DNA of 64,000 nt, taken from the NCBI GenBank assembly GCA_945871955.1, contig CAMBXR010000001.1, positions 1 to 64,000 on the forward strand. The letters are read 5' to 3'. Origin of the DNA: an uncultured Clostridium sp. GTDB lineage: Bacteria > Bacillota > Clostridia > Peptostreptococcales > Peptostreptococcaceae. Below, in pieces: positions 1-9,505 of the stretch (its first letter is position 1; every line of letters begins with the position of its first letter). The notes beneath the pieces were generated by a model. It saw only the letters and a program-made list of their open reading frames with translations. It was not told the DNA's origin and ran no database searches. A program made the translations under genes and the position numbers.

Positions 1-54
1 GAAAGATGGGAATATTTAAATAATTTAGCTGAAGAAATAGCTAACCAAAAATAA
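1..54 (+). CDS. 3' end of an unidentified gene (partial)
   Basis: An open frame enters from the left edge and ends at TAA 52-54. Only 17 residues are visible, ending EEIANQK. The fragment is hydrophilic and looks like a C-terminal helix. It is too short to assign to a family. The next gene starts 49 bases later on the same strand and has its own ribosome binding site. Confidence 0.5.
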   Translation, partial: ERWEYLNNLAEEIANQK

Positions 55-102
55 GGTTCACTTTGTTCCTATTTCTTAAAATTTACTTTGGAGGTTTGAA
101 TA

Positions 103-840
103 ATGAAGATATTTGCCCATAGAGGTCTTAGTGGATTTTATCCAGAAAATACTATGTTAGCCTTTAAGAAATGTCTTGATTTAGATATATATGGAATAGA
201 GCTTGATGTTCAAAAAAGCAAGGATAATCATCTAGTTGTAATTCATGATGAAAAAGTAGATAGAACTTTCAATGGATCTGGCTATGTAAAGGATATGACT
301 TTAGATGAACTTAAGTCTTTAAATTCTTCTTTTAAAAATTATGAAGAAAATCTAGACTGCAAAGTTCCTACTCTAAGGGAAGTTCTTTTATTATTTAAAC
401 CTACAAATTTTGTAATTAATATTGAGATAAAAAACAATAAAGTAAAATATAAAAATATAGAAGAAGATGTAGTAAACCTTGTAAAAGAATTAAATATGGA
501 AAAAAGAGTTCTTATATCTTCTTTTAGAATGAAAACTCTAAAAAAATTAAAAAAGATATGTCCTAAAATAAAAAGAGCTTATCTACTTAGTGAAAAGCTC
601 TATAAATATAGATTAAAACTTCTTATATTCTCAAGAGTTTTACAAAATAAATCTTATTCTATAAATCCAAATTATAGAATTGTAGATAATAAATTTATTA
701 AAAAATGCCATAATAGAGATATGAACGTTTTCTGCTATACAGTAAACAACATTGAAGATTATAAAAAACTATTAAAAATAAAGGCTGATGGCATATTTAC
801 AGACTTCCCTAATATTATGTCTGATAATATATTTAAATAA
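103..840 (+). CDS. Glycerophosphodiester phosphodiesterase family protein
   Basis: Predicted cytoplasmic GDPD-type TIM barrel that hydrolyses glycerophosphodiesters to sn-glycerol 3-phosphate and an alcohol. The N-terminus carries the family signature: HRG at 6-8, PENT at 14-17, ELD at 33-35 and IHD at 47-49, giving the catalytic His6, His48 and metal-binding Glu33 and Asp35. A further family block, NIEIK, lies near residue 107, and TDFP near the C-terminus closes the barrel. At 245 residues it is normal for bacterial GDPDs, with no signal peptide. GGAGG at 91-95 precedes the ATG by 7 bases. The glycerol kinase at 7012-8517 could use glycerol derived from the same lipid turnover, but the genes are not linked. 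Confidence 0.9.
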   Translation: MKIFAHRGLSGFYPENTMLAFKKCLDLDIYGIELDVQKSKDNHLVVIHDEKVDRTFNGSGYVKDMTLDELKSLNSSFKNYEENLDCKVPTLREVLLLFKPTNFVINIEIKNNKVKYKNIEEDVVNLVKELNMEKRVLISSFRMKTLKKLKKICPKIKRAYLLSEKLYKYRLKLLIFSRVLQNKSYSINPNYRIVDNKFIKKCHNRDMNVFCYTVNNIEDYKKLLKIKADGIFTDFPNIMSDNIFK

Positions 841-844
841 GTTT

Positions 845-892
845 ACATGTATATACACATGTATTGACATAACCTTCCAATAAATATAAAAT
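845..892 (+). promoter_or_regulatory. Promoter with overlapping dyad for the isochorismatase gene
   Basis: TTGACA at 864-869 and TAAAAT at 887-892 are 17 bases apart, a good vegetative promoter. The dyad ACATGT-N6-ACATGT at 845-862 abuts the -35 box and could be an operator. Transcription should start near 899. Confidence 0.6.
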
Positions 893-914
893 TAATTTAT
901 ATTTTATTGGGAGG
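873..914 (+). repeat. Hairpin covering the ribosome binding site
   Basis: The arms 873-890 and 896-914 can form about 18 pairs with one bulged T at 902 and one G-U pair, with a 5-base loop. The 3' arm ends in GGGAGG, the ribosome binding site of the ATG at 922. A transcript from the local promoter would start inside the 3' arm and leave the site free. Read-through RNA from the upstream gene would hide it. Confidence 0.55.
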
Positions 915-921
915 TTTTATA

Positions 922-1560
922 ATGGAAAAAATTATAAACAATTATAAATCATTATTAAATAACTTAGAAAACTTAAAATCTTTAAATATTAATAATTTAG
1001 ATCTAAATAAAACTGGATTATTTATTGTAGATATGAATAATGGATTTGCTAAAAAAGGTGCTTTATCTTCTCCAAGGGTTGAAGAAATAATTGAACCTAT
1101 AGCTGATTTTGGAAAAGTTATATCTTCTAAAATAAATACTATTGTCGCTTTTACAGATACTCATGATGAAGATGCTGTGGAATTTAAAAGCTATCCAGCT
1201 CACTGCTTAAGAGGGGACATGGAAAGTGAAGTTGTAAAAGAAATACTTGCTATAGATAATTTAGAAATTATAGAAAAAAACTCTACTAATGGTTTCTTTG
1301 CTATAGATATTGAAAAATACAAAAATCTAGATAATTTTATAGTAGTAGGGTGTTGTACTGATGTTTGTGTATATCAGTTTGTACTAACTCTTAAAACATA
1401 TTTTAATCAAAATAACTTAGATAAAAATATTATAGTTCCTATGAATTTAGTAGAAACTTATGATATAGATATGATACATAGCGGTGATTTTTTAAATACT
1501 GTATTTTTAAATAGCATGATTCAAAATGGTATTAATGTGGTTAGGGAAATAACTTTATAA
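922..1560 (+). CDS. Isochorismatase-family (nicotinamidase-like) cysteine hydrolase
   Basis: Cysteine hydrolase of the isochorismatase/nicotinamidase fold, 212 residues. Visible family blocks are LFIVDMNNGF with the catalytic Asp37, a metal-site-like segment (TDTHDEDAVEFKSYPAHC, near residues 80-98), and VVGCCTDVCV near residue 145, which carries the nucleophilic cysteine. The substrate cannot be read from sequence; nicotinamide deamidation is plausible because the layout is PncA-like. I start at ATG 922 because GGGAGG at 909-914 sits 7 bases upstream. An upstream in-frame TTG at 907 overlaps that site. The gene is followed by a strong two-way terminator shared with the convergent gene. Confidence 0.8.
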   Translation: MEKIINNYKSLLNNLENLKSLNINNLDLNKTGLFIVDMNNGFAKKGALSSPRVEEIIEPIADFGKVISSKINTIVAFTDTHDEDAVEFKSYPAHCLRGDMESEVVKEILAIDNLEIIEKNSTNGFFAIDIEKYKNLDNFIVVGCCTDVCVYQFVLTLKTYFNQNNLDKNIIVPMNLVETYDIDMIHSGDFLNTVFLNSMIQNGINVVREITL

Positions 1561-1585
1561 TAAAAAATTCCATAATACTAAAATG

Positions 1586-1615
1586 AAAAATACACTTCAA
1601 AAGAAGTGTATTTTT
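1586..1615. terminator. Bidirectional terminator
   Basis: A perfect 13-bp stem (AAAAATACACTTC paired with its complement) has an AAAA loop and A/T runs on both sides. It serves the convergent genes that end at 1560 and 1614. Confidence 0.85.
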
Positions 1616-2237
1616 AGTAATCATATTCTTTACAATTTTCACATATAGATACTTTTAATTTATTATTATACATACTTTTATATGATAATAATAGCTCATT
1701 AAGTTGTGCATCTACTAAATTTATTTTACCTTCACTTATTAAAGTTACTTTCTCTTTATCTATAATAATTTTTATATCATTCACATCATCTTTAAGGAAA
1801 GTAGTGATTAACTCTTTACTTTCTAAGTCATTATTATATTTCTTATAAAAGTCAGAATTTTTATCTATTTTATCACTTAAATTCTTATTATTTGTATTTG
1901 ATGTATTTTTTTGATTATTAATTGAGTTAAATTTATTTAAATCATCAAAACTTAAATTATTTGGATTTAAACCAAGGTTTCTTATTTGTTGGTCTAATTC
2001 TGCTGGATCTACACCATATCTCTCCATTAATTTATTTTGCATCTTTATAAATTTTTCTTGGGATATATTATTTTCCCTCATATATTCATATATTTTTGAT
2101 GTGAATTGAGACATAGTCATACTTCCATCTGCCACAGAGAAATATAAGTCATACATGTAATTTTCAAATTTATCCACATCACTGTCTTTCACTTTATTTT
2201 TTAATTCGTTAAAATCAATTATTCTATCATCAGACAT
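1614..2237 (-). CDS. Uncharacterised protein, resembling clostridial DUF3867
   Basis: A 207-residue soluble protein of unknown function. From memory it resembles the clostridial DUF3867 family; I could not search to confirm this. The N-terminal 100 residues are predicted helical and acidic, rich in Met, Glu and Asp. A low-complexity Asn/Ser/Lys linker (about 105-130) follows. A C-terminal alpha/beta segment ends in CENCKEYDY, with a CxxC pair that might bind metal or form a disulfide. I start at ATG 2237 because GGAGG lies a few bases upstream of it; in-frame codons further upstream would place that site inside the gene. The gene appears to stand alone. Confidence 0.65.
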   Translation of the reverse strand: MSDDRIIDFNELKNKVKDSDVDKFENYMYDLYFSVADGSMTMSQFTSKIYEYMRENNISQEKFIKMQNKLMERYGVDPAELDQQIRNLGLNPNNLSFDDLNKFNSINNQKNTSNTNNKNLSDKIDKNSDFYKKYNNDLESKELITTFLKDDVNDIKIIIDKEKVTLISEGKINLVDAQLNELLLSYKSMYNNKLKVSICENCKEYDY

Positions 2238-2327
2238 GTTAATTCCTCCTGCCAAAATTATACTTATTAAGAATTATACCACACTTATTAAAATATACAT
2301 AATATAAAAAGAATTGTGGTGATTATT

Positions 2328-2399
2328 TTGTCCTTTCGACTTTTTCTTATATTGGTTATTTTATTATTTTTTATCACACCATCAAATAAATCTTCATAA
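2328..2399 (+). CDS. Possible 23-residue membrane peptide
   Basis: A short frame starting with TTG (2328) encodes a positive residue, a run of about 15 hydrophobic residues (LFLILVILLFFI) and a polar tail ending SNKSS. GGTG at 2318-2321 is a modest ribosome binding site, 6 bases upstream. The stop codon overlaps the hairpin at 2398-2419. The layout fits a single-span small membrane peptide, but no homologue is known to me and chance AT-rich coding is possible. Confidence 0.25.
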   Translation: MSFRLFLILVILLFFITPSNKSS

Positions 2400-2419
2400 G
2401 GATAGGTTTTACTATCCTT
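2398..2419. terminator. Terminator-like hairpin
   Basis: AAGGATAG at 2398-2405 pairs with CTATCCTT at 2412-2419 across a 6-base loop. It overlaps the stop of the LD-carboxypeptidase gene, and the T-runs are modest. Confidence 0.55.
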
Positions 2420-3329
2420 ATTTTCTAATTATTTTTATTTCTTCATTTAAGGAATTCATTTGACAAGTCATATTAAGAGGTATTGATACCATTGGAATAC
2501 AATGACCTGATTTCAAATTACAAATAGTAGGCTTTTTATTTTTAATTGCTATTTCTTGAAATAAATTTAATATTTCATCATCATTATCAAAAGCCTTATT
2601 ACAATCTGTAAATTCTCCAAATATTATTCCTTTACAATCTTTAAACTTTCCTGCCATTTGTAAATGATTTAACATTCTATCTATTTTATAAGTAAACTCT
2701 CCTATTTCTTCAATAAATAATATTTTATCTTTTGTATCTATTTCATATTTTGTCCCCAATGTGGAAACTATTAAAGATAAATTCCCACCTATAAGTTTAC
2801 CTTCACAAATTCCATCATAAATAGAAATAAGTTTTTCATTGCAAGGATTTTTTAATATTAATTCATCCTTAAAATTTAAAGCATTAATTAGAGAACTATA
2901 AGTAAAATAGTCCCATTTTTTAATACTTGCTGCCATAATTCCATGATAAGTTACTAAGTCACATATTTGATTAATTGCAATATGAAGAGCTGTAATATCA
3001 GAAAAACCAATAAAAATTTTAGGATTATCTCTTATAATAGTAAAATCTATTAAGTCTAATATCCTAGCACATCCATATCCTCCTCTAACACACATAATAG
3101 CATCCACATCTTTATCTAAAAACATTTTTTCCAAATCTAAAGCTCTATCTTCATCTCTACCACTTAAATATCCTTTATAAGATAAATAGCAACTCTTTCC
3201 TATTTTAACTTCATATCCAAGCTTATTTAATTCATATTTTATTTCTTCTATTTTAATACTTCTTAAAGGCCCAGCAGGGGCAATTAAGCCTATGGTATCT
3301 CTTTTGGCTAAAAATTTTGGACATTTCAT
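2418..3329 (-). CDS. LD-carboxypeptidase family protein (peptidase S66)
   Basis: Serine peptidase of the S66 (LdcA/MccF) family, which usually cleaves the L,D bond before the terminal D-Ala of tetrapeptides during murein recycling. Family landmarks are visible. IGLIAPAGP is near the N-terminus. CVRGGYGCARIL is near 80-92. GFSDIT, near 105-111, carries the nucleophilic Ser. FIEEIGE near 205 supplies the catalytic Glu, and SGH near 280 the catalytic His. Length (303 residues) is typical, with no signal peptide, fitting a cytosolic recycling enzyme. I start at ATG 3329, with GGGGG 5 bases upstream; a second in-frame ATG at 3341 overlaps that site. Confidence 0.87.
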   Translation of the reverse strand: MKCPKFLAKRDTIGLIAPAGPLRSIKIEEIKYELNKLGYEVKIGKSCYLSYKGYLSGRDEDRALDLEKMFLDKDVDAIMCVRGGYGCARILDLIDFTIIRDNPKIFIGFSDITALHIAINQICDLVTYHGIMAASIKKWDYFTYSSLINALNFKDELILKNPCNEKLISIYDGICEGKLIGGNLSLIVSTLGTKYEIDTKDKILFIEEIGEFTYKIDRMLNHLQMAGKFKDCKGIIFGEFTDCNKAFDNDDEILNLFQEIAIKNKKPTICNLKSGHCIPMVSIPLNMTCQMNSLNEEIKIIRK

Positions 3330-3454
3330 ATTATCCCCCATTCCATAAGTTTTACTTATTTATAAGCATTTTATACGAATTTAAATAATAATATTACTAT
3401 AAGTAATTTTTAATAAATATTTATACTTATGTACTTTTAAATTATTTTTAGGAG

Positions 3455-3892
3455 TTGATTAATATAAAAAAAGAAAAAAAAATAATTAAATTAGATATAT
3501 TACCTTTTACTATATATGTGATTATTATGATAATATTCGAATGGTTCATATATACACTTGTGGGAATTGGATTTTTATCATTTCTAGGATTTACATATAA
3601 GTCTTATTCAAGCGTTATAACCTTTTTTATAATTTGTTATATAATGCTTATACCTGTAGATTATTACTCTTATATTTTGATTGGATTATTCAATAACAAA
3701 AATAATATGTCTAGATTTCAGCAATTAATTATTAATTTTATTTTGTATACAGCTTTTTCTTGTCTAGTTATTGGATCTGTTGATTTTTTTATGGATGATA
3801 TACATATAACTCCTGCTAATCAAGTATTGTTTATTTTACTTTATTATTTATTCAAATCATATTCAGATATAGTATTTTTGACTAAAAAATAA
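3455..3892 (+). CDS. Four-span membrane protein, YrvL-like
   Basis: About 145 residues with a Lys-rich N-terminus (KKEKKIIK) and four predicted membrane segments (about 14-42, 48-73, 90-110 and 120-138). The motif VDFFMDD between spans 3 and 4 resembles the Bacillus YrvL family, which is linked to sigma-factor regulation; this is a memory-based match with modest confidence. The start is unsettled. GGAG at 3451-3454 directly abuts the TTG at 3455, which is too close for a normal start, and no ATG follows until residue 25. The true start may be the TTG or a non-standard codon just after it. Confidence 0.5.
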   Translation: MINIKKEKKIIKLDILPFTIYVIIMIIFEWFIYTLVGIGFLSFLGFTYKSYSSVITFFIICYIMLIPVDYYSYILIGLFNNKNNMSRFQQLIINFILYTAFSCLVIGSVDFFMDDIHITPANQVLFILLYYLFKSYSDIVFLTKK

Positions 3893-3925
3893 AAGTCTAT
3901 CCTTTTCATTTTAGGACAGACTTTT
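3891..3925. terminator. Bidirectional terminator
   Basis: AAAAGTCTATCC (3891-3902) pairs with GGACAGACTTTT (3914-3925) with one mismatch and an 11-base loop. It lies between convergent genes. Confidence 0.75.
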
Positions 3926-3928
3926 TTA

Positions 3929-5194
3929 TTATAAAAATAGTTTTTCTATTGATTTTGTCATTTCAACTGCTTCTTCAAAAAATTTATCTACATCTACTAC
4001 AGTTTCACTTATATTGGCAAATTCTCCAGCAAAAGCTGTAATATGACTATTTATAACAGAGCATACATTGGATTTTACATTATTATTTCTAGCTTTTACT
4101 CTACTAAAAAAATCTTCAATTAATTTTTCATCCATATTATCTTTTTGTAAATTTATAATTGTTTCTTTATTATCTATAAACTTCTTTATTACTATAGTAT
4201 ATTTCTGAAAATCAGCATATACTTCACCTTGAGTAAACATCAACCTTAAATTTTTATTTTCTTCTTTTGTAAATGCACTTATATTAAGTGTTGCTGTTAT
4301 ATTATTTTTAAATTTAAGTATACATATTAAGTTGTCAAATACATTGTTATCACAGGAGTATACACATTTGCCATATTGTCCTGTTTTTAATATTTTATCT
4401 ATATTTTCTTTAGTTGGATTAATATGTAGAGACTTACTCAAATCCTTATTATTTAAATAAATTTCTTGAGCACAGTAAGGACATTCCTTATATATATTAC
4501 ATGTAGCACATGATTCACTCATATCCTGCTTAAATTCTTTTCTTGTAAAGTAATTTAAATTTCCAAAGGAAGATATTTTTTCACATTGTGAATTAGTTAA
4601 ATATTCAAGTATATCTAAGTCATAACAACTATTCGTAAGAAGAAGTGGTGCTGTATCACTGTCTAATCTCCAATTTCCTCTTACATAATTATGTGAAAAT
4701 TTTTCATATCCAATATAGGAGTTGTAATTTATATTTACTAACTTACCCAGGTCTTTGGTATCAATAATGTTTTTTAGTTTATTAAAGAAACCTGAGTATC
4801 TATAACTTGCATTCACCATAAAAATTTTATCTTTATTTTTTTCACATAAATCTTGTAGATGAATTAATTTATCTAAGGTATTTGATACTGGACCTTCTAC
4901 TAGTACATCATATCCCTTTTCCAAAGCTTTTGCACATGCTTCATAATGTGTATTATCTAAAGTGGCAACTATAACTACATCTGCCATTTTTTCTTTTTTG
5001 AAGAAAGTATTCATATCTTTAAATACTCTTTCTTCTGATAAATTGAAAATTTCTTTGAATTTTTCTCTTCTTCCTATTTTATTATCTACTACTGCAACTA
5101 TCTCATATAAATCTTTATTTCTTTCAATAAAATCTCCATAGATATATCTCCCTCTGACACCTGCCCCAATTATAGCTATTTTAATTTTATTCAT
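3929..5194 (-). CDS. Gfo/Idh/MocA family oxidoreductase
   Basis: NAD(P)-dependent dehydrogenase of the Gfo/Idh/MocA family, usually acting on sugars, inositols or related polyols. The N-terminal Rossmann motif is IAIIGAGVRGR (5-15). The EGPVSNT block near 95 occupies the place of the family EKP motif, but the usual Lys is not visible there. A C-terminal sheet domain follows. An insertion near 215-235 carries a C-x2-C-x5-C-x2-C cluster, and a further CVYSC pair lies near 285. These could bind zinc or be structural. ATG 5194 is preferred because GGGG lies 6 bases upstream. The gene follows the EamA transporter gene by 53 bases on the same strand, so the two may be co-transcribed. The substrate is unknown. 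Confidence 0.82.
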   Translation of the reverse strand: MNKIKIAIIGAGVRGRYIYGDFIERNKDLYEIVAVVDNKIGRREKFKEIFNLSEERVFKDMNTFFKKEKMADVVIVATLDNTHYEACAKALEKGYDVLVEGPVSNTLDKLIHLQDLCEKNKDKIFMVNASYRYSGFFNKLKNIIDTKDLGKLVNINYNSYIGYEKFSHNYVRGNWRLDSDTAPLLLTNSCYDLDILEYLTNSQCEKISSFGNLNYFTRKEFKQDMSESCATCNIYKECPYCAQEIYLNNKDLSKSLHINPTKENIDKILKTGQYGKCVYSCDNNVFDNLICILKFKNNITATLNISAFTKEENKNLRLMFTQGEVYADFQKYTIVIKKFIDNKETIINLQKDNMDEKLIEDFFSRVKARNNNVKSNVCSVINSHITAFAGEFANISETVVDVDKFFEEAVEMTKSIEKLFL

Positions 5195-5247
5195 AAAAAT
5201 CCCCTTCACAAAAAATTATTTATATAGATAATTATAATATATTTTTC

Positions 5248-6126
5248 TTATTTAGCTAATTTATCTTGTCTTTTGTTGTATATAAACATATAAAGTGCTG
5301 CTGCAAAAATAATAAAATATCCAACTACACTTAGTTTATCTGGATATACTCCAAATAAGAATATACTAAGTATTGCAGAGAAAATTATATTACTGTAATC
5401 AAATATAGATATTTCTTTTGCTGGTGCATATTTGTATGCTAATGTAATTCCAAATTGACCAAGACTTGCAAATATTCCCGCTAGTACTAAGTATATTAAT
5501 TGACTCATACTCATTGGTTCATATACTAAAATAAATGCTGGTAATACTGCAATTAATGAAAATGTTGAAAAGAAAAATACAATTGTATAATACTCTTCTT
5601 TGTTTCCAAGCATTCTTACATAAGTATAAGCAAGAGCAGCAAAAACTGCACTTAAAAAGCCTATCATATATGGTACTACTCTAATATCAAAGCTAGGTTT
5701 TATTATGAATAAAGCTCCTATAAATGCTACTATAATAGCTGATATTTGCTTTAAGTTAATTTTTTCTTTTAAAATTAATGCACAAAAAATTACTACTAAG
5801 AATGGACTTATTTTATTTAACATATTTGCATCAGATAAAACCAAATTATCTATGGCATAATAGTTAAAAATAACACCTATAGTTCCAAATAAAGAACGAT
5901 AAATTAATGTCTTTCTATTTTCTTTTTTACCTATAAAACTTCCTTTATGTTTTATTATTAAAAATAATGCGATTATTGCGGCAATTAGATTTCTAAAAAA
6001 TACCTTTTGAATATTAGGCAAATCTCCCGATAGTTTTATAAAAGCAGACATTACTGCAAATCCAAAGGCTGATAAAACTATAAAGAATATACCCTTTAAT
6101 CTGTTTGATTTCGTTAATTCACTCAT
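5248..6126 (-). CDS. DMT-superfamily transporter (EamA family)
   Basis: Ten predicted membrane spans arranged as two EamA repeats (about 10-145 and 150-285), with total length 292, typical of the drug/metabolite transporter superfamily. Typical landmarks are GFAVMSAFIKL in the first repeat and a conserved Lys/Glu pair (LKEKI) at the end of repeat one. It probably exports a small metabolite; the substrate is not predictable. GAGGAG precedes the ATG by 5 bases. The oxidoreductase lies downstream on the same strand. The BusR-like regulator is divergent on the other side across 212 AT-rich bases, so that shared region could carry an operator for either gene. Confidence 0.85.
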   Translation of the reverse strand: MSELTKSNRLKGIFFIVLSAFGFAVMSAFIKLSGDLPNIQKVFFRNLIAAIIALFLIIKHKGSFIGKKENRKTLIYRSLFGTIGVIFNYYAIDNLVLSDANMLNKISPFLVVIFCALILKEKINLKQISAIIVAFIGALFIIKPSFDIRVVPYMIGFLSAVFAALAYTYVRMLGNKEEYYTIVFFFSTFSLIAVLPAFILVYEPMSMSQLIYLVLAGIFASLGQFGITLAYKYAPAKEISIFDYSNIIFSAILSIFLFGVYPDKLSVVGYFIIFAAALYMFIYNKRQDKLAK

Positions 6127-6338
6127 TTCTTCTCCTCTTTTTTCCTAAAATTATACTAATCTATTTTATATTTCAAAAATATATTAGTCAAATTTTTTAT
6201 ACCCATTTTTATATATTTATATTTATACATATATAGAATATTTGCCATATCATCTTGCATAATTTAAAATTATATATACAATATTAATAGTGAAATTATT
6301 TTTATATATTTAACAAATTTATAATAGAAGGTGAATTA

Positions 6339-6959
6339 ATGAAAGAAAAATATACAATTCCTATATATCAAAAAATAGCTTTAGATTTGGCTAATAAAAT
6401 TCATACAGGTGAGATAAAAGAAGGTAGTACTTTATATGGTCGTTCTATTCTTGCTGGAAAGTACAATGTCTCTCCTGAAACAATAAGAAGAGCCATGAAG
6501 TTATTAGAGGATATTGATATAGTTAAAAGTATAAAAGGAAAAGGTGTAATAGTATTATCTTCTGATAATGCTCTATCTTTTATAAAAAAATATGAGGATA
6601 TTACCAATATATCTTCATACAAAGGCAATTTATATAAACTACTTGAAGATAAGGCTAAAATAGATAATGATATAATAATTACATTAAATAAAATTTTAGA
6701 TTACTCAGATAGGCTAGAAGTAATTAACCCTTTAGTTCCTATACAATTTACTGTGGAATCTAATTGTAAGTGGATTGGTAAAACTGCAGCTGAAGCTAAG
6801 TTTTGGCAGAATACAGGAGCTACAATAGTTGCTATAAAAAGAGGTGACGAGCTAATTATCTCCCCTGGCCCTTATATAGTATTTATGGAAAATGACATAC
6901 TATTAGTTGTTGGCGATAGATATATTTATAATTCAGTACCAACCTTCTTATACAACTAG
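6339..6959 (+). CDS. GntR-family regulator with C-terminal RCK_C domain (BusR-like)
   Basis: 206 residues: a GntR winged helix at about 5-72 (YQKIALDLANKI, NVSPETIRRAMKLLED), a helical linker at about 80-128, and an RCK_C/TrkA_C domain at about 135-205 (GKTAAEAKFWQNTGATIVAI and ENDILLVVGD). This is the architecture of BusR from lactic bacteria, a c-di-AMP-binding repressor of betaine uptake. Ligand and targets here are inferred from architecture only. No betaine transporter is visible in the window; the nearest transporter is the divergent EamA protein. The ATG has a weak AGGTG site 5 bases upstream. Confidence 0.8.
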   Translation: MKEKYTIPIYQKIALDLANKIHTGEIKEGSTLYGRSILAGKYNVSPETIRRAMKLLEDIDIVKSIKGKGVIVLSSDNALSFIKKYEDITNISSYKGNLYKLLEDKAKIDNDIIITLNKILDYSDRLEVINPLVPIQFTVESNCKWIGKTAAEAKFWQNTGATIVAIKRGDELIISPGPYIVFMENDILLVVGDRYIYNSVPTFLYN

Positions 6960-6968
6960 TTTTTAATA

Positions 6969-7011
6969 AAAAAATGGGCATATAAAGATTTTTTCTTTAT
7001 ACGCCCATTTT

Positions 7012-7013
<2 letters not shown>
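6969..7013. terminator. Strong bidirectional terminator
   Basis: A 19-bp stem (6969-6987 with 6995-7013) has one mismatch and a 7-base loop, flanked by A and T runs. It separates the regulator from glpK. Confidence 0.88.
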
Positions 7014-8520
<1,507 letters not shown>

Positions 8521-8596
8521 CTATCCTCCTAGGTAGTATATTACCTTTATTATTACTTCTATTATATACTTATAAAATAAGTTTGAAAAGAAGTAG

Positions 8597-9409
8597 TTAT
8601 GATTCTACTGACCATATAATAGTTGCTAGAGTAGAATTAATTTTTTCCTCTATATATCCCTCTTTACTTATATTATCTAAAATTTCTTTTATTTTATTTT
8701 CGTCTTCTTTCTTAATTTCAATTTCTGTTTTTGCTTTTTTTATATAATTGTTATAGGCTTTTTCTAGAGTTTCTTTATATAACCAAGTTTTTTGTTCATA
8801 AAATACTTTAGGCAAATATCCTTTTAAATAAATCATATTAAGAGCATATAAGAATGTTGAATTCTTTTCTTTCGTGTTCATATTTAGCTCTTTTTTAATT
8901 TTATCATAAATAGAATCTGTTCTTTTTAAATTACATCTTAATACACAATATTTTCTACTAGCTTCCATAATCTTTTCAAATGTTGAAGCACTTTGTATAG
9001 CTGGCGTCATAGATGCAAAAACTAAATCAAAACTCTTATAAAAACTTGATTTTTTTATATCTATTTCATGCCAATCATCACATACAAAATATACATTTTT
9101 TATATTATTTTTATCCTTATTGATATTTGCACACTCTATCATTTTTGGAGATAAATCTATACCATAAATCTCTTTACACTCCTTTGATAGTGCAATAGTA
9201 TACTTTCCACCGCCACAACCCACATCTAGAATTTTAAAATCTTTATGTATTAAATTTTCGTTTTTAAAAAGTTGTAAAAAATTATCATTCTCGAAACTAG
9301 GTATAGTATAGTTTCCAAAATAATCGGCCTTTTCATCCCATAAATTTATATTTGCTTCTTTATTGGTTTCACTTGATACCCACTTTAACTTTATTTCGTT
9401 TATATCCAT
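8597..9409 (-). CDS. Class I SAM-dependent methyltransferase
   Basis: A 270-residue methyltransferase with a Rossmann-fold SAM site: ILDVGCGGGKYTIAL near 58-72 (motif I), IYGIDLSPKMIECA near 80-93 (motif II), then VCDDWHEID and FDLVFASMTPAI (motifs III-IV). The C-terminal third is Lys/Glu-rich and helical. The substrate is unknown; the Methyltransf_11/25 type covers small molecules as well as quinone or tRNA substrates. GGGGGG lies 5-6 bases upstream of the ATG. It is upstream of glpK on the same strand with a 79-base gap and divergent from the SOD-like gene. No functional link is evident. Confidence 0.82.
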   Translation of the reverse strand: MDINEIKLKWVSSETNKEANINLWDEKADYFGNYTIPSFENDNFLQLFKNENLIHKDFKILDVGCGGGKYTIALSKECKEIYGIDLSPKMIECANINKDKNNIKNVYFVCDDWHEIDIKKSSFYKSFDLVFASMTPAIQSASTFEKIMEASRKYCVLRCNLKRTDSIYDKIKKELNMNTKEKNSTFLYALNMIYLKGYLPKVFYEQKTWLYKETLEKAYNNYIKKAKTEIEIKKEDENKIKEILDNISKEGYIEEKINSTLATIIWSVES

Positions 9410-9505
9410 TTATCTCCCCCCTAAGTACTCCCTACTTATATTGTAACAATTTATTTTTTTAATTCATAAAATACTTTATATAATTTTAATATTAGGGGGG
9501 GTAAT

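Noticed and set aside
8531..8546. AGGTA-N6-TACCT dyad near the glpK ribosome binding site as an operator
   Set aside because: Five-base arms are too short to stand out in this sequence.
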